From Calliphora vicina (taxonomy: Eukaryota > Arthropoda > Insecta > Diptera > Calliphoridae): a DNA stretch of 64,000 nt. Within the stretch, counting starts at the first letter, position 1. Every line of letters begins with the position of its first letter. Below the pieces are notes generated by a model. That model did not search any database. It was given only the letters and a program-made list of their open reading frames with translations, and was not told the DNA's origin. The position numbers and the translations under genes are program-made. The DNA lies in NCBI RefSeq assembly GCF_958450345.1, contig NC_088781.1, positions 43,325,357 through 43,389,356 on the forward strand, in the 5' to 3' direction. Below are positions 1-11,465 of the stretch, in pieces.

Positions 1-1735
1 TATCAAAAAATGTTATGCTTAGGAGAAAATGGTGCAATTGTTCAATATTTCGAAGTACACCATAGGGTTGGGCGATACATAGTTTCAAGATTGAAATGAG
101 AATATTTTATTTTTATCAAAAAATATTATGACCAACACTGTAAGCAAATATGTTTGTACTAAGTGTAATGAACATATCAGTTCAGTTATCTGCTACTTTA
201 CTAACAAACTGTTTTCTTCCATTTTTGTTTACTTTTTTTTTCAGTATTTTGTTTCATTTTCAGTGGTTATAACCACTATAACAATTTCAAAATTCTTTCG
301 TAAAAAAGAAGAGGGATTTTTTATTTGTATAAATAGTATTTTTTTTTTCTACTACTCTGTCAGTTAGTTAGTTAGTTTGCCTGCCCGGCAACCAACCAAC
401 CAACCAGCCTGATTGCCATTCATTCTCGTCTATTTAAGTGAATCACACACAGAGTGAAAAGGTTCATGGTGAACCTCACTTTTATGCAAACAATACACAA
501 TACATAAGTATTGTTTGAAAAATAACTGAGAAAAAAAAAACAAAAAACATCAGCGTATACGACTATTTAATAGTTGGGTTAGAAACGACCATGACATGCT
601 CTATTTTACACCTTTTGGCAACAACCAAACCCTTTCCTTAACTCTTGGTATTTTTTAATTGTTGCAACAATTGAAGCTGTGTGAGATGTTGCGGTTTTAT
701 TTACATTTTTAGGGGAGAAATGTTTCTTTTTTTTCTTATTATGTTTGCTAGTAAGTAATACAGGGTTCCTGGTGAACTTTAGCTGGAGTAGCTTTGGAAA
801 CTTTTAAGTATGTAGTTGTCTTTTTTAGCAGTATAGTCCACATTCTTAGTGACTTGATTAGAGAGGTCATTCCGAATCCGAAGACGAGTCCAAGCGGAAC
901 TTATGTCTAACAATCAGATAGTTTACCATTGACAACATTCTCACATATTCTCCTTTGGCACTTAGAGTTTTGAATTTTGTACTCGTGAGCGGATTTGCTG
1001 ATTTCGATTGGTAAATTCCTCTGAGTTTATATTTGATTTGATAGGAATATTCCAAACCCTCATTCAAGCTAAGATTTTCCTTAAAGGACGATTCTGAGGT
1101 CGAGAATTCTGTTCTGAGATGTTATGATTTGAGAGTCTTTTTTCTCCCAGGAAACTTTTACAGTTTTGTTGTTGCCGACAACACCGCCACTTGAAGAGTC
1201 TCAATTTGGTGTTATAGAGATACACAAGCAAAAGCTGGGGTATATCGCAAACAATCAATCAGTCAACAAAATCTACTTCTGCCACTGATTACGCAACCTT
1301 TATGTCATACCAGTTTATATGATCCATAAAAAAAGTATGTTAATTTATTTTTAAAAAATCAATATACCAACTTTTCAATAACCCTTAAAGTTTTAAAACT
1401 GCTGGAAAGCACTTCACCTGCCTCATATCTCCAACTAATGTAGAGTGTTAAAATAAACGAAAGAAAGAAATAATTTTTGTGGGGCAATGGGAATACTTTA
1501 CATTCATGTAAGTTTTTGTTTGCATGTATTAAAATGAACGTAAACACATACATATCTATCTGTATATGCACGTATATACGAGGATTGTGTAAAGACTGGG
1601 GTCATATGATAAAGAAAGATTTTAGAAACCAGAGATCTAGACTGCTTGAAATTTCCCCATGTCTTAATCGCATTAGCAGCAATGAACGTGAATTCATTAC
1701 AAATCTGACTGGCGAACTACAAATAATATAAATAT
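1..1735. other. Anonymous AT-rich sequence, no gene seen
   Basis: No recognisable gene is present. At about 361-412 there are short GTTA-type and CCAA-type tetranucleotide runs facing one another. Short open frames here have low-complexity translations and no motif. It is probably intergenic or intronic. Confidence 0.6.
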
Positions 1736-1737
1736 CA

Positions 1738-2178
1738 TGGGTCAATAAGTCCGTGACTTTTTGAATTTCCCGCCTCTTAATTGAAAGTGCAAAACTGCTT
1801 CTGTCAACAGCCATCAGAGAACTCTTGTCACATTTTAAACAAGCTGCATCAATAAGTTGCGTTTGACCGTTATTATGCAATTGAAAAAAAGTGAATTTCT
1901 ACTGCTCAGTAAGCATTATTTTCTGCGGATAAAACCATCACTCAAATAAATGCTAAGCTTAATAAATACTATGGGAACTCTGCACCAACAATTTCCATGG
2001 TAAAAAAGTTGTTTACTAATTTTTTTTTGTGGCCGTACAAGCACAGAAGATGTCGAACGTTCTGGATGCCAATTTGAGGTCTTTACACCAGAATAAATTT
2101 AAAAAATCACGATAAGGTGTTGGCCGAACGGATATTGAAAGTCCGAGAGATTGTGGTAGCCATAGGCATCTCAATTTA
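1738..2178 (+). mobile_element. Irritans-like mariner, 5' part only, decayed
   Basis: The stretch starts with a mariner-type terminus (GGGTCAATAAGTCCGTGACT at 1740-1759). After frame breaks it encodes transposase DNA-binding pieces: LNKYYGNSAP...VKKLF at about 1950-2015, a GRTSTEDVERSGCP-like stretch in another frame at about 2030-2070, and NHDKVLAERILKVREIVVAI at about 2105-2165. The same sequence recurs in reverse at 32900-33590 and in part at 61205-61392. Coding continuity stops at the TA where the DD41D element is inserted, and no clear continuation was seen beyond it. It is a dead fragment; the subfamily assignment is by motif resemblance only. Confidence 0.7.
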
Positions 2179-2180
2179 TA

Positions 2181-3036
2181 CAAGGTGGCGCAAAAGTAAT
2201 CCTCCTATCAGAAAATGCTATAAATTTTGCGATTGGCCCCTAATGTCAGTTCTGTTTTGAATAAACAATGTTACGCTACACTGCTCCAGAACGCGGAATA
2301 TTGCTGACTATTTATTTGACCAATAATCGGTCAGTGATTTCCTGGCCGTCCAACGCCTACTGGTGAAACACAGTGACGTTTAGCCGCTCGCCTCGAAGAG
2401 ACTGGCACAACACGAGATGCTGCCAGGCGTGGCAGACCCCGGAGTAGCCGTTAAGCAGAGAATATTGCTGTTTTCGCTGGAGGAGTCATCGGACCTTTTT
2501 TCTTCGAAGACTTCGTGGGCCAAACGGTTACTGTGAATGGTGAGCGCTACTGAGCAATGATCAACGAGTTCTTTTTGCCACAACTTGATGAATTGGGATT
2601 GGAAAACATGTGGTTCCAACAGTGCGGTGAAACGGTACACACTGCACGTGCCACAACCGATATGCTGAAGGATGCATTTCCCGGGCGCCTAATCTCCCAT
2701 TTTGGCGATTTGCACTGGCCAGCAAGATCGCCAGATTTGAGTCGCGGGTTTATGTCAACAAGCCTCAGACTCTTGCAGCTCTTAAAGACAATATCCGTCA
2801 AGAATGTGAGGACCTATCGCCTGAAGTTTTGGCCTAAGTGATGGAAAATGCCATAAAAAGGGCTCAAATGACAATCAACTGTGGCGGCGGCCATTTACAT
2901 GACATGATATGCTCGACTTGATGTAAAAAAAATTAAAAGACGAAATAAAAATAATCCACAAGAAGAATCAAAGTTTTTCATTTTTTTTTTAATTACAGGC
3001 CAAAAAACATCGGAAGTTTACTTTTGCGCCACCTTG
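2181..3036 (+). mobile_element. DD41D (rosa-like) Tc1/mariner-superfamily element with TIRs
   Basis: A 19-bp terminal inverted repeat (CAAGGTGGCGCAAAAGTAA at 2181-2199 and its exact reverse complement at 3018-3036) is flanked by TA at 2179-2180 and 3037-3038, which is the superfamily's target duplication. The 856-bp body carries broken transposase. An N-terminal region (RPTPTGET, then LAARLEETGTTRDAA) is fused to VFAGGVIGPFFFEDF by an internal deletion of the central region. The catalytic stretch follows. It is non-autonomous. It sits inside the irritans-like mariner to its left, so it inserted later. Confidence 0.88.
2466..2837 (+). pseudogene. DD41D transposase, C-terminal half, broken
   Basis: The frame reads VFAGGVIGPFFFEDF, a stop at the tga of 2550-2552, then MINEFFLPQLDELGLENMWF and DMLKDAFPGRLIS...LHWPARSPDL. 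In the relative at 8509-8930, full DD41D spacing (41 residues between the second and third acidic residues) can be inferred. Here the second catalytic aspartate is replaced by cysteine (FQQCGET instead of the family FQQDGAT), and a deletion/frameshift after SPDL removes the third. The tail NIRQECEDLSPE-type sequence appears in another frame. It cannot be catalytic. Confidence 0.82.
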
Positions 3037-3409
3037 TATTTTTCTTGTATGCCAAAACTCGTTGGCATTCATCAGGATTCGAAAGAAAGGCTGTCTGGCC
3101 CAAACATCGTGAACTTGATCTAAATACCAGTATAACGTAATTGGTTTTCTTTATGAGGAAGAATCATATTGCCAGACTGAGGGAACGCATCCTCGGATTT
3201 TTATTCCTATCATGCTTGGATGAGATATCAAGGATGAATCTTAGACGAATCTATTCCTTCATCCGGGAATCTGGCTGGTTTTACTTGGAGGCAACGGAAG
3301 TATTATAAATACCCCGCTGTCTACCCCTTGGGTATTACAATGGGATCAGATGGACTCAAATGAGCTGCTTGAGGAGCGGCTGCCCATGGAACCTAACCTA
3401 ACTGTCTTT

Positions 3410-4075
3410 CTATGAGTTTTAAAAACACCGCTATCAATCACAGCCAAATACCTTGGTATATATAGTATTATGGATAGTAAGTTGAGCATCAAATTGAATT
3501 TGATGGAATAGGAGAAGAAGGCGTCAGACAAACATTATTCCTGCAGAAGGGACATTGAAAAGAGATCGAATCGCACTTTTAATTACGTTCTTTGGGCCTA
3601 CACTGTAATTGTTTGTCCGAATCTTTAATATGGGGATACTGATTTGTAACCAGCTCTATAGAAAAGTATGCATCTGGGAATGCTAAAGTATATATAGAGA
3701 ATGGCTTCGACAAGTGATATCAGTGCATTTCGAACTACGCTTATACCTACTGCCATTGGATTAAATACGAAGCGTTCTATACTGTCATGCAACAGGTGAT
3801 GAAAGATACAGTAACAATTTATTCATGCAAGACACTCATTGAAAAGAGGAATTTTTTGTCCGATTTTTCTATATGAGTTTATCGTTTGACAACCAGCTCT
3901 TCAGAAAAGTACGTATTTTGGAATGATAATGGTATCGACATATGTTAAAGGAGCTTTGCGAAAACTGCAATTCTTTCTTAATTCTTGTGTATGGGACTGT
4001 CGTTTGGTAAAAAAAGCTATAAACGGTATATAGAAAGAGCTCTATACTTGTTGCCAATTCTCTTTGCACTACTTA
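3410..4075 (+). pseudogene. R1/jockey-like LINE remnant (end of reverse transcriptase ORF)
   Basis: Translation with stops and shifts gives ITAKYLGIYSIMDSKLSIKL, then EKKASDKHYSCRRDIEKRS, YVLWAYTVIVCPN and, further on, AFRTT. These match the usual order after the RT core of R1/jockey-type LINEs: KYLG...LD.KLS, ERVKKA...CR, WIYTA.VRP...YG, RTTPT. From about 3870 a related stretch repeats. A homologous fragment lies at 11570-11960. There is no intact frame. The clade is tentative. Confidence 0.6.
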
Positions 4076-4239
4076 TAAAACTAATCTCACTGAGATTTAA
4101 ATGAAACTTAGAATAATTTAGATATAAGACTGAAATTCTAGGATCGGTTCTTTGAAGTCAATTTCCACAAATATTTTACACTAAATGGCTTCAATATTGT
4201 CTATTAGGTTCTTTATTTTTCCGAAGATCCTCTAAAGTC

Positions 4240-4640
4240 GTTGATTTGCTGGAATAAACCAAAATCTTTACTTAATCCCATAAATTAAATTTAACCGCTT
4301 TAAATCGCACATAAAAATTTGAGATTTCATGATTACCAAACTCATTTCCGATATTGTACCATCCAAGTCCATCCAATTCTGGCTAAATGATCGTAATATG
4401 ACAAACATTTCCAATCACATTGCCGACAGGAAGTTCAGACTACTCGTTCAGTTTTTGTGGATGTGAGTGTGTGAGTGTGTTGGTCACAAAGGGACCAATT
4501 CATGGACCCAAGTGGGCTGGTTGATACTGGCTGCCTTTATGATCTATGCTGTCGTCCAAGTATGGTCAAATGTGGGGCTATAAGATCGTTTCGTTAGGGG
4601 ATAATTTGGATCTATAAGTAAGTCAATACTGTTATTTGCG
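4240..4640 (+). repeat. Dispersed repeat, copy 1 (pairs with 11155-11465)
   Basis: From GGAATAAACCAAA through TTTAAATCGCACAT, TCCATCCAATTCTGGCTAAA and GGTCAAATGTGGG..CTATAA, this stretch parallels 11155-11465 in the same orientation with substitutions and small indels. It follows the LINE remnant at 3410-4075, so it may be the 3' part of that LINE. It includes a short GTGAGTGTGTGAGTGTGT tract. No coding content was recognised. Confidence 0.6.
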
Positions 4641-5820
4641 CTAGTCTTAATTTGAGCGGAATATCCTCTCAGATGGAAATGCGGACTTGAAAATCAAATT
4701 TAATTAGGGCTTTACTTCTATACTTAAGAATTATCAAGTCTCTTGTATTTGATACCTAGTCACAATAGTTAAATGGAATTAAAAAGGAGGGAGAATTATC
4801 AAAAAGGCCTGCGATCGTGATGGTTATGAAACAACACATACTTTAGTCCTTGCCGTAGCGGTTGTTTGAATTTATCTGAATCTTGGAATAATAAGCAGTA
4901 GAATTGCTTTTCTCCTCTTGTGAATCGGAGATTGCCTTAGCACTATCTTGTTTATTCGTTTATGAATGAAAAACATGAATCTTTCGGGTTTTTCGTTATC
5001 GGAATTGACAACTTTACTTATACGTTTAAAACAAATTCCTGCACTACATACATAAATTGGGGGATTATCTGGGTACCAGGCCTCTAAGACATCATCGGAG
5101 ATTAGAAGGTGGACTAGGTTTCCAGAGTTCGATCCTCTTTGAATGCTAACATTGAAAATGCAAGACATTTCAGGGCATCAAGGAAGATCTCAAGATATAG
5201 CAAAAAGATTTCGAGCACTGGTAGGATAACTGAGAATATTTTGGATTGTAAGAGATACGAAAATTTCCTTCGGTTGATCGAATAAAGGACAAATTTTTTG
5301 GAAAAGGACATAATACAATAAGCATACTTATTCCAGTGGACATTGGTTAGTCTTTTCACTGAATGTGGTTGAAGGTATACTACCAATAGACATGGGTCTA
5401 GTATATTTTTTTATAACATTTTACACCTGATCCTCGTAGGTATATGAACTTATCGGCAATACTATGTATGTTTACGTTTGTATGCAAGCATGTAAATATT
5501 TCAGATACCAACTACATTCACACACAAAGTACAAGTATGTTCGTACGAGTATTTTACTTTTGTGTAATGATGACCTAAAATTTAATGTTTTTAAAGTATT
5601 TTTATTGATTGCTGACTTAGACAATTTATTTTTATGTCATTGTATGGGTTTTACCATCATTGTTGTCGTCATCATTCTCAACGTACCACCACCTAACCAC
5701 TTGCAACTGCCTGACACATGGAAAATATGCTATTGCTGTTGTTATTTGTTGATACTTCATGGTTACTCCTCATTCATTTATTCATTCATTCAAAATACAC
5801 ATATGTATGTATGTTCACGT
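4641..5820. other. Anonymous sequence
   Basis: Open frames up to 127 codons occur (for example 5464-5847), but they translate to low-complexity hydrophobic or CAC/CAT-derived peptides with no motif. Short ATTCATTCATTCATT and ACATATGTATGTATG tracts lie near 5770-5820. No gene was recognised. Confidence 0.5.
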
Positions 5821-5827
5821 ACACATA

Positions 5828-6714
5828 CAGGGTGGTCCAAATACTAGGATCATTTTAAATCATATATATAATTTTGACACTCAGTCAGTAGATTTACCTC
5901 CGTGGACCAAAAAGAGTTGCTTTACGCTTGAACAACGTTGGAAAATATTGCAAACTTTCCAAAGTATCAAATAGGTTTGATGGATAACCAGCATCCTATG
6001 GAGAAACACAACAGTGGTAGTATAACTGAGAATACTCTACAAGACAATAGACTAGTTCTCACCGTATAATGCAGCGTTACCCAATGTTTTTGTGGGAAAA
6101 AAGTTTTGAAAGAACCAACCATGTTCGTGAGACTGGCTTGCTAGTGGACAACACTCATGGTCCCCGTCAACGTAAGGTGCGTACCGACGAGAATGTGACT
6201 GCTGTGAAAGAGTGAAACTGCTGGAAGCGCAATTTTGGCCAACGGCGTGCGCTACAGACCCATGATTACGGACTTTTTATGGATTGAAATGGAAGATATG
6301 AACATGGATAATCTTTGAATTCAGCAGGATGACGGAACATGTCACACAGCTCATCAAACAATCAATTTTTTGCACACTTTGTTCGGTAATCGTATTATCA
6401 GCCTTGTTTGGCGATGTAAATTGGACGTCTCGGAGGTGCGATTTGAACCTATTTAAACTTTTTCTTGTTGGGTGCCGTTAAAGACCGATGCTATGCGAAT
6501 AATCATGAAACGATCCACATCTCTAAGGCTAAGGTAGAACCAGCCATTCGTATAATAGAACCAGAAACTGTCAACAAAATCATGTAAAATTTGATTGACA
6601 GGTTCAGCTATCCCAAAGACAGCTAAGGCAGTCACATCGTGTTACCTAAATAATGGAAATGTTTGGTTTTTATAATTTAATTTTTAAAAATAAACTTGTA
6701 ATTGCACCACCCTG
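5828..6714 (+). mobile_element. DD41D Tc1/mariner-superfamily element, second type, with TIRs
   Basis: Termini CAGGGTGGTCCAAATAC (5828-5844) and, reverse-complemented, CAGGGTGGTGCAATTAC (6698-6714) match at 15 of 17 positions. They are flanked by TA at 5826-5827 and 6715-6716. The broken transposase shows an N-terminal stretch like the family's LTLEQRxxI, then VDNTHGPRQRKVRTDENVTA, then WIEMEDMNMDNL-stop-IQQDDGTCHTAHQTINF, and LFGNRIIS...GDVNW. Family members usually read WFQQDGATCHT...WPPRSCDLTPLDYFLWG, which has 41 residues between the second and third aspartates. At 887 bp the element lacks part of the central domain and carries stops and frameshifts. Confidence 0.85.
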
Positions 6715-6716
6715 TA

Positions 6717-7490
6717 CATGCATATAAATATTCTGTGGTATTATTTTGTTTAGAATATTGTGTAGTTGTGCCGGTATTGTGTTTAAATTTTTAAAACCGT
6801 TAGACAGTTTCAAATTTTATTTTCATTTTTATTTTTCTATTTTACCAATTGTTTTTTTTTTGTTTTGGTTGTTGTTTGCTATTTTTTTGCCTGAACTTTA
6901 AACGACTTTATTTATTGTTGTTCAAATTACTGGTTAATCAAGTGTACAGAGAGGTTGCCATTGTAATATAAAATGGAAAATCATCAATTTGCAACAAAAA
7001 AAATATATATATGTATCGAAATAAAAATCAATGTAATGTGTATGCCTATAGAACCATTTTACGCAAACAAATGAAAACAACAGCTTTATAAATTACAAAA
7101 CTATTATAGGTTAAGTTTACAACAACCGACAACAACAAAAACGGCAACAAAATTGATGATTCTACTAATAAACATTTTCACATTGAATTCGTATTGTATT
7201 TAAAGACAAATTATTAGGGAAGTAAAAATGTAAATTTTTTTTGGTGAATTTGACAACGCAATATTTCTTTAACCACCGAACCAATCAACAGACCTACATG
7301 TTCATTGAAGTGCAAATATAATAAATTAAATACTTTGTTTAGAAGTTTATAGTTTTTGTAATTTTGCAAAGCTGAAACGTAAAAGAAAAAAACTTAACTT
7401 GTTGAAAAATAACCTTAAGGATCTTTAAAACTGGATAACTTCAATATTAGTGGAAGTTTTTAGCAATTGTTAATAACTTTTTAAGCAAGC
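6717..7490. other. AT-rich anonymous sequence
   Basis: It contains T-runs, ACAACAAC-type simple sequence near 7120-7145, and no recognisable coding motif. Confidence 0.55.
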
Positions 7491-7610
7491 ATTTAGTCGA
7501 GAGAAGGATCTCATTAACTAATCATTTACATGTCCCAAATTTGAACCATTATCACCAGAATCGCTCCAGGATATCTTTCAATTCTTTCCTTAATTATTGT
7601 GTATGGGGCT

Positions 7611-8508
7611 TAGGGTGGCCCTTAATAAACGAAAGTTGGATTTTGGTCATTCTCACCCCACAGTTTGATGAACATTAGTAAAAAAATCATCCTGAAAAAA
7701 ATTTAGGTAAATCGGTTGGGGTTAAGACGTACCGCAAGCCCTCTGAAGTTTTGAGATACATTTACAAAAATGTTGCCATTAAAAAATTACTTTTCCAATT
7801 TAATTTAAAATAATAGAAATGTGTACGCAATTGTCGTTCTAATGAGACATAAAAAACAGAAATTGGTCAAAAAATTTTAAAGTTATTAAAAAATCGCCAT
7901 TAAATGCCATTAACGTGTCTCAGGCAACTGGAACAAGAAAGTTAGGAACAAAATTAACATATTTTGATAACTATTAAAATAAAAGCTCATTTTTACTTAA
8001 AATATGTCCATATTTACTTGTATATGCGTTTTTGTCTTCGTAGGATACCGTTAACCTATTCTTAGGTATGAACAAAAAAATTAATTTTTTTTAACGGCAG
8101 TTTCAAAACTTCATTTTCAAATTTTTAAAAATTTTGTTAAACAAATTTCAGAATTTTTTGATCATCTCATTGGGATTTATTAAGAATATAATAGGGAATA
8201 AAAATGTGAAAAAATTATGAAAATATCTCTTATAGTTTTTCCGTACCTGCGATTTAAATTTTGAAATTTTCGAGGAAAACCGATTATTTGGCAATTTTTA
8301 GGCGAATGAGCTTTATTTCCTTACTCTTATGAATTTGAAGCAAAACTTATTCAGAATATTATAGTCCAGATAATTCTCAATATACTCTGAAACTTTTACT
8401 AAAATCGGAAAACGTTAACCCTTAAATCGTGAAGGTCAAAGGTAAAATTTTTCAATATTTTGAATTTTTCATGGAGTGATAGCGAAATATTATATACTTT
8501 TGGGACGT
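7611..8508 (+). mobile_element. Solo arm of the foldback element family
   Basis: It begins with the same terminus as the palindromic element downstream (TAGGGTGGCCCTTAATAAAC) and runs parallel to the left arm at 8931-9860 for about 900 bp, with scattered substitutions and a ~30-bp deletion near 7770. It stops at a junction near 8505-8510, where rosa-like coding sequence begins. The matching right arm is absent. The left flank (cttaattattgtgtatggg) resembles the LINE remnant at 3975-3998. It is either half of an older copy or a recombination product. Confidence 0.8.
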
Positions 8509-8930
8509 AAACCCGCGACTTCAAAAAGCCCCACAAAAAGAAGTCTTGAGCGGTCAAATCAGGCGACCTTGCTGGCCAGTGCAAATCGCCAAAACGGGAA
8601 ATTAGGCGCCCGGGAAATGCATCCTTCAGCATATCGGTTGTGACACGTGCAGTGTGTGCCGTTGCATCGTGCTGTTGGAACCAAATGTTTTCCAATCCCA
8701 ATTCATCAAGTTGCGGAAAAAGGAACTCGTTGATCATTGCTCTGTAGCGCTCACCATTCACAGTAACCGTTTGGCGCGCGACGTCTTCGAAGAAAAAAGG
8801 TCCGATGACTCCTCCAGCGAAAACAGCACACCATACAGTGACTTTGAGCGGGTGTAATGGCTCTTCGTGGGTTACTCGCGGATTTTCAGTGCCCCAGAGT
8901 CGTAAATTTTGCTTATTTACGTACCCGCAC
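8509..8930 (-). pseudogene. DD41D (rosa-like) transposase, interrupted and truncated
   Basis: Read on the minus strand from 8930, the frame is open for about 140 codons: GYVNKQNLRLWGTENPRV, then VTVWCAVFAGGVIGPFFFED, NGERYRAMINEFLFPQLDEL, FQQHDATAHTARVTTDML and LHWPARSPDLTAQDFFLWGF. The family's FQQDGAT is FQQHDAT here, so the second catalytic aspartate is displaced; the third (TAQD) is kept. The coding sequence is cut upstream by the foldback insertion and resumes at 11048. Its 3' end is lost at about 8509, where the solo foldback arm begins. Confidence 0.85.
8923..8930. repeat. Target site duplication, left copy (ACCCGCAC)
   Basis: ACCCGCAC directly abuts the left terminus of the palindromic element and is repeated exactly at 11048-11055. 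The duplicated bases are transposase coding sequence, which proves insertion rather than chance juxtaposition. Confidence 0.9.
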
Positions 8931-11047
8931 TAGGGTGGCCCTTAATAAACGAAAGTTGGATTTTGGCCATTCTCACCCCCCAGTTTGGTGAACATTAGTA
9001 AAAAAATCATCCTGAAAAAATTTTAGGTAAATCGGTTGGGGTTAAGACGTGCCGCAAGCCCTCTGAAGTTTTGAGATGCATTTACAAGGTGAAAAAATTC
9101 ATTTTTTTCAGTTTTTGTAAAAATTTTGCCATTAAAAAATTACTTTTGTAATTCAATTTAAAAGAATCGAAATGTGTACGTAATTGTCGTTCTAATGAGA
9201 CATAAAAAACAGAAATCGGTTAAAAAATTTTAAAGTTATTAAAAATTCGCCAGGCCATTAACGTGTCTCAGGCCACTAGAACAAGAAATGTTGGAACAAA
9301 ATTAACATATTTTGAGAAATATTAAAATAAAAGCTCATTTTTACTTAAAATATGTCCATATTTACTTGTATATGAGTTTTTGTCTTCGTAGGATACCGTT
9401 AACCTATTCTTAGGTATGAACAAACAAATTTTATTTTTTTAACGGCAGTTTCAAAACTCCATTTTCAAATTTTTAAAAATTTTGTTAAACAAATTTCAGA
9501 ATTTTTTGATCATCTCATTGGGATTTATTAAGAGTATAATAGGGAATTAAATCGTGAAAAAATTATGAAAATATCTCTTATAGTTTTTCCGTACCTGCGA
9601 TTTAAATTTTGAAATTTTCGAGAAAAACCAATTATTTGGCAATTTTTAGGCCAATGAGCTCTATTTTCTTACTCTTATGAATTTTAAGCAAAACTTAATT
9701 AGAATATTATAGTCCAGATAATTCTAAATATACTCTGAAACTTTTACTAAAATCAAAAACGTTAACCCTTAAATCGTGAAGGTCAAAGGTCAAATTTTTC
9801 AATATTTGGAATTTCTCTTGGAAAGATTTTGAAATGTTCGAAATGTTGTATATTTTTGGGCCGATTTTGATGAAATTTAACAAAAATATAACACAAAGCC
9901 TAGTATTTACAAAAGCAGCAGAAAAATTAAAATTAACCCTATATAGCACTTGGTGTTAAAATGACCCCAAACTTCTAAAACCATAAAAAATTATGATTTT
10001 AAAAGTTTGGTGTCATTTTAACCCCAAGTGCCATTAAGCGTTAATTTCCATTCTTGTGCTGTTATTATAAACCCTAGAGTTTATGTTATATTTTTGTTAA
10101 ATTTCATCAAAATCGGCCCAAAAATATACAACATTTCGATCATTTCGAAATCTTTCCAAGAGAAATTCCAAATATTGAAAAATTTTACCTTTGACCTTCA
10201 CGATTTAAGGGTTAACGTCTTCCGATTTTAGTAGAAGTTTCAGAGTATATTTTGAATTATCTGGACTATAATATTCTGAATAGGTTTTACTTAAAATTCA
10301 TAAGAGTAAGGAAATAGAGCTCATTGGCCTAAAAATTGCCAAATAATTGGTTTTTCTCGAAAATTTCAAAATTTAAATCGCAGGTACGGAAAAACTATAA
10401 GAGATATTTTCATAATTTTTTCACATTTTTATTCCCTATTATACTCTTAATAAATCCCAATGAGATGATCAAAAAATTCTGAAATTTGTTTAACAAAATT
10501 TTTAAAAATTTGAAAATGGAGTTTTGAAACTGCCGTTAAAAAAATTAAATTTTTTTGTTCATACCTAAGAATAGGTTAACGGTATCCTACGAAGACAAAA
10601 ACTCATATACAAGTAAATATGGACATATTTTAAGTAAAAATGAGCTTTTATTTTAATATTTCTCAAAATATGTTAATTTTGTTCCTACATTTCATGTTCT
10701 AGTGGCCTGAGACACGTTAATGGCCTGGCGAATTTTTAATAACTTTAACATTTTTTGACCGATTTCTGTTTTTTATGTCTCATTAGAACGACAATTACGT
10801 ACACATTTCGATTCTTTTAAATTAAATTACAAAAGTAATTTTTTAATGGCAAAATTTTTACAAAAACTGAAAAAAATGCATTTTTTCCCCTTGTAAATGC
10901 ATCTCAAAACTTCAGAGGGCTTGCGGCACGTCTTAACCCCAACCGATTTACCTAAAATTTTTTCAGGATGATTTTTTTGCTAATGTTCACCAAACTGGAG
11001 GGTGAGAATGGCCAAAATCCAACTTTCGTTTATTAAGGGCCACCCTA
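8931..11047. mobile_element. 2.1-kb palindromic foldback transposon, hAT-like ends
   Basis: The whole element is a near-perfect inverted repeat. It starts TAGGGTGGCCCTTAATAAAC at 8931 and ends with the exact reverse complement at 11047. The arms are about 1,050 bp each, meeting near 9989 with a centre of only a few bases (around aaaaaatta at 9986-9994). Arm-to-arm identity looks very high, with scattered single-base and short indel differences. No transposase is encoded; the similar peptides at 9707-9949 (minus) and 10028-10231 (plus) are the same sequence read from each arm. The 8-bp target duplication and YAGGG start are those of hAT elements, so a hAT-mobilised foldback element is inferred. 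Confidence 0.92.
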
Positions 11048-11055
11048 ACCCGCAC
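11048..11055. repeat. Target site duplication, right copy (ACCCGCAC)
   Basis: Exact repeat of 8923-8930, immediately after the right terminus of the palindromic element. Confidence 0.9.
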
Positions 11056-11150
11056 TCATGATTATTTTTGATGAAAAATCATCTTCCTCTTGCTGGTGAT
11101 TAAGGATGGCTTGAGCGTATGTTAGACGCGATTGGCGGTCAGCAGCTAAC
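11048..11150 (-). pseudogene. Upstream part of the interrupted rosa-like transposase
   Basis: On the minus strand this reads RLLAADRQSRLTYAQAILNH, then EEDDFSSKIIMS, which in this family directly precedes the first catalytic aspartate (MSDEAHF-type motif). Here MS is followed at once by the GYVNKQ region, with a shift, so the segment carrying the first aspartate is missing. The N-terminal DNA-binding domains and the TIR are also absent; the dispersed repeat at 11155 takes over. Confidence 0.75.
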
Positions 11151-11154
11151 AATC

Positions 11155-11465
11155 GTTGATTGTTGGAATAAACCAAAGACTTTACTTAATCGCATAAATT
11201 AAATCTAACGGCTTTAAATCGCACATGCAATCTCTAAATATCATGATTACAGAACTCATCCTGCAATGTCTAATTTATATGATGCGAGGCGTGGAATCTC
11301 ATATCATTGATACGTAGTCCATCCAATTTTGGCTAAATGATCGTAAAATAACAATCATTTCCAATCATGTCATGAAATTCAGACTAGTCGGTAAGTTTTT
11401 GTAGATGTTGCTGTCCAATTAAGTCCGCGTAAGGTCAAATGTGGGTCTATAAGTTAATGGTTAGG
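11155..11465 (+). repeat. Dispersed repeat, copy 2 (pairs with 4240-4640)
   Basis: It parallels 4240-4640 (GGAATAAACCAAAGACTTTA, TTTAAATCGCACAT, TCCATCCAATTTTGGCTAAA, GGTCAAATGTGGGTCTATAA). Together with the stretch before 7611, it suggests that the 7.6-11.15 kb transposon block sits within a copy of this repeat. Confidence 0.6.

Noticed and set aside
5464..5847. 127-codon open frame on the plus strand
   Set aside because: Low-complexity hydrophobic translation that runs into the TIR of the next transposon; no motif or splice context.
9707..10231. Two similar 67-80-codon frames on opposite strands that look like a duplicated gene
   Set aside because: They are the same sequence read from the two arms of the palindrome; similarity is a consequence of the inverted repeat, and no protein family was recognised.
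8931..11047. Host inverted duplication rather than a transposon
   Set aside because: The exact 8-bp duplication within transposase coding sequence and a second partial copy at 7611 show a mobile element.
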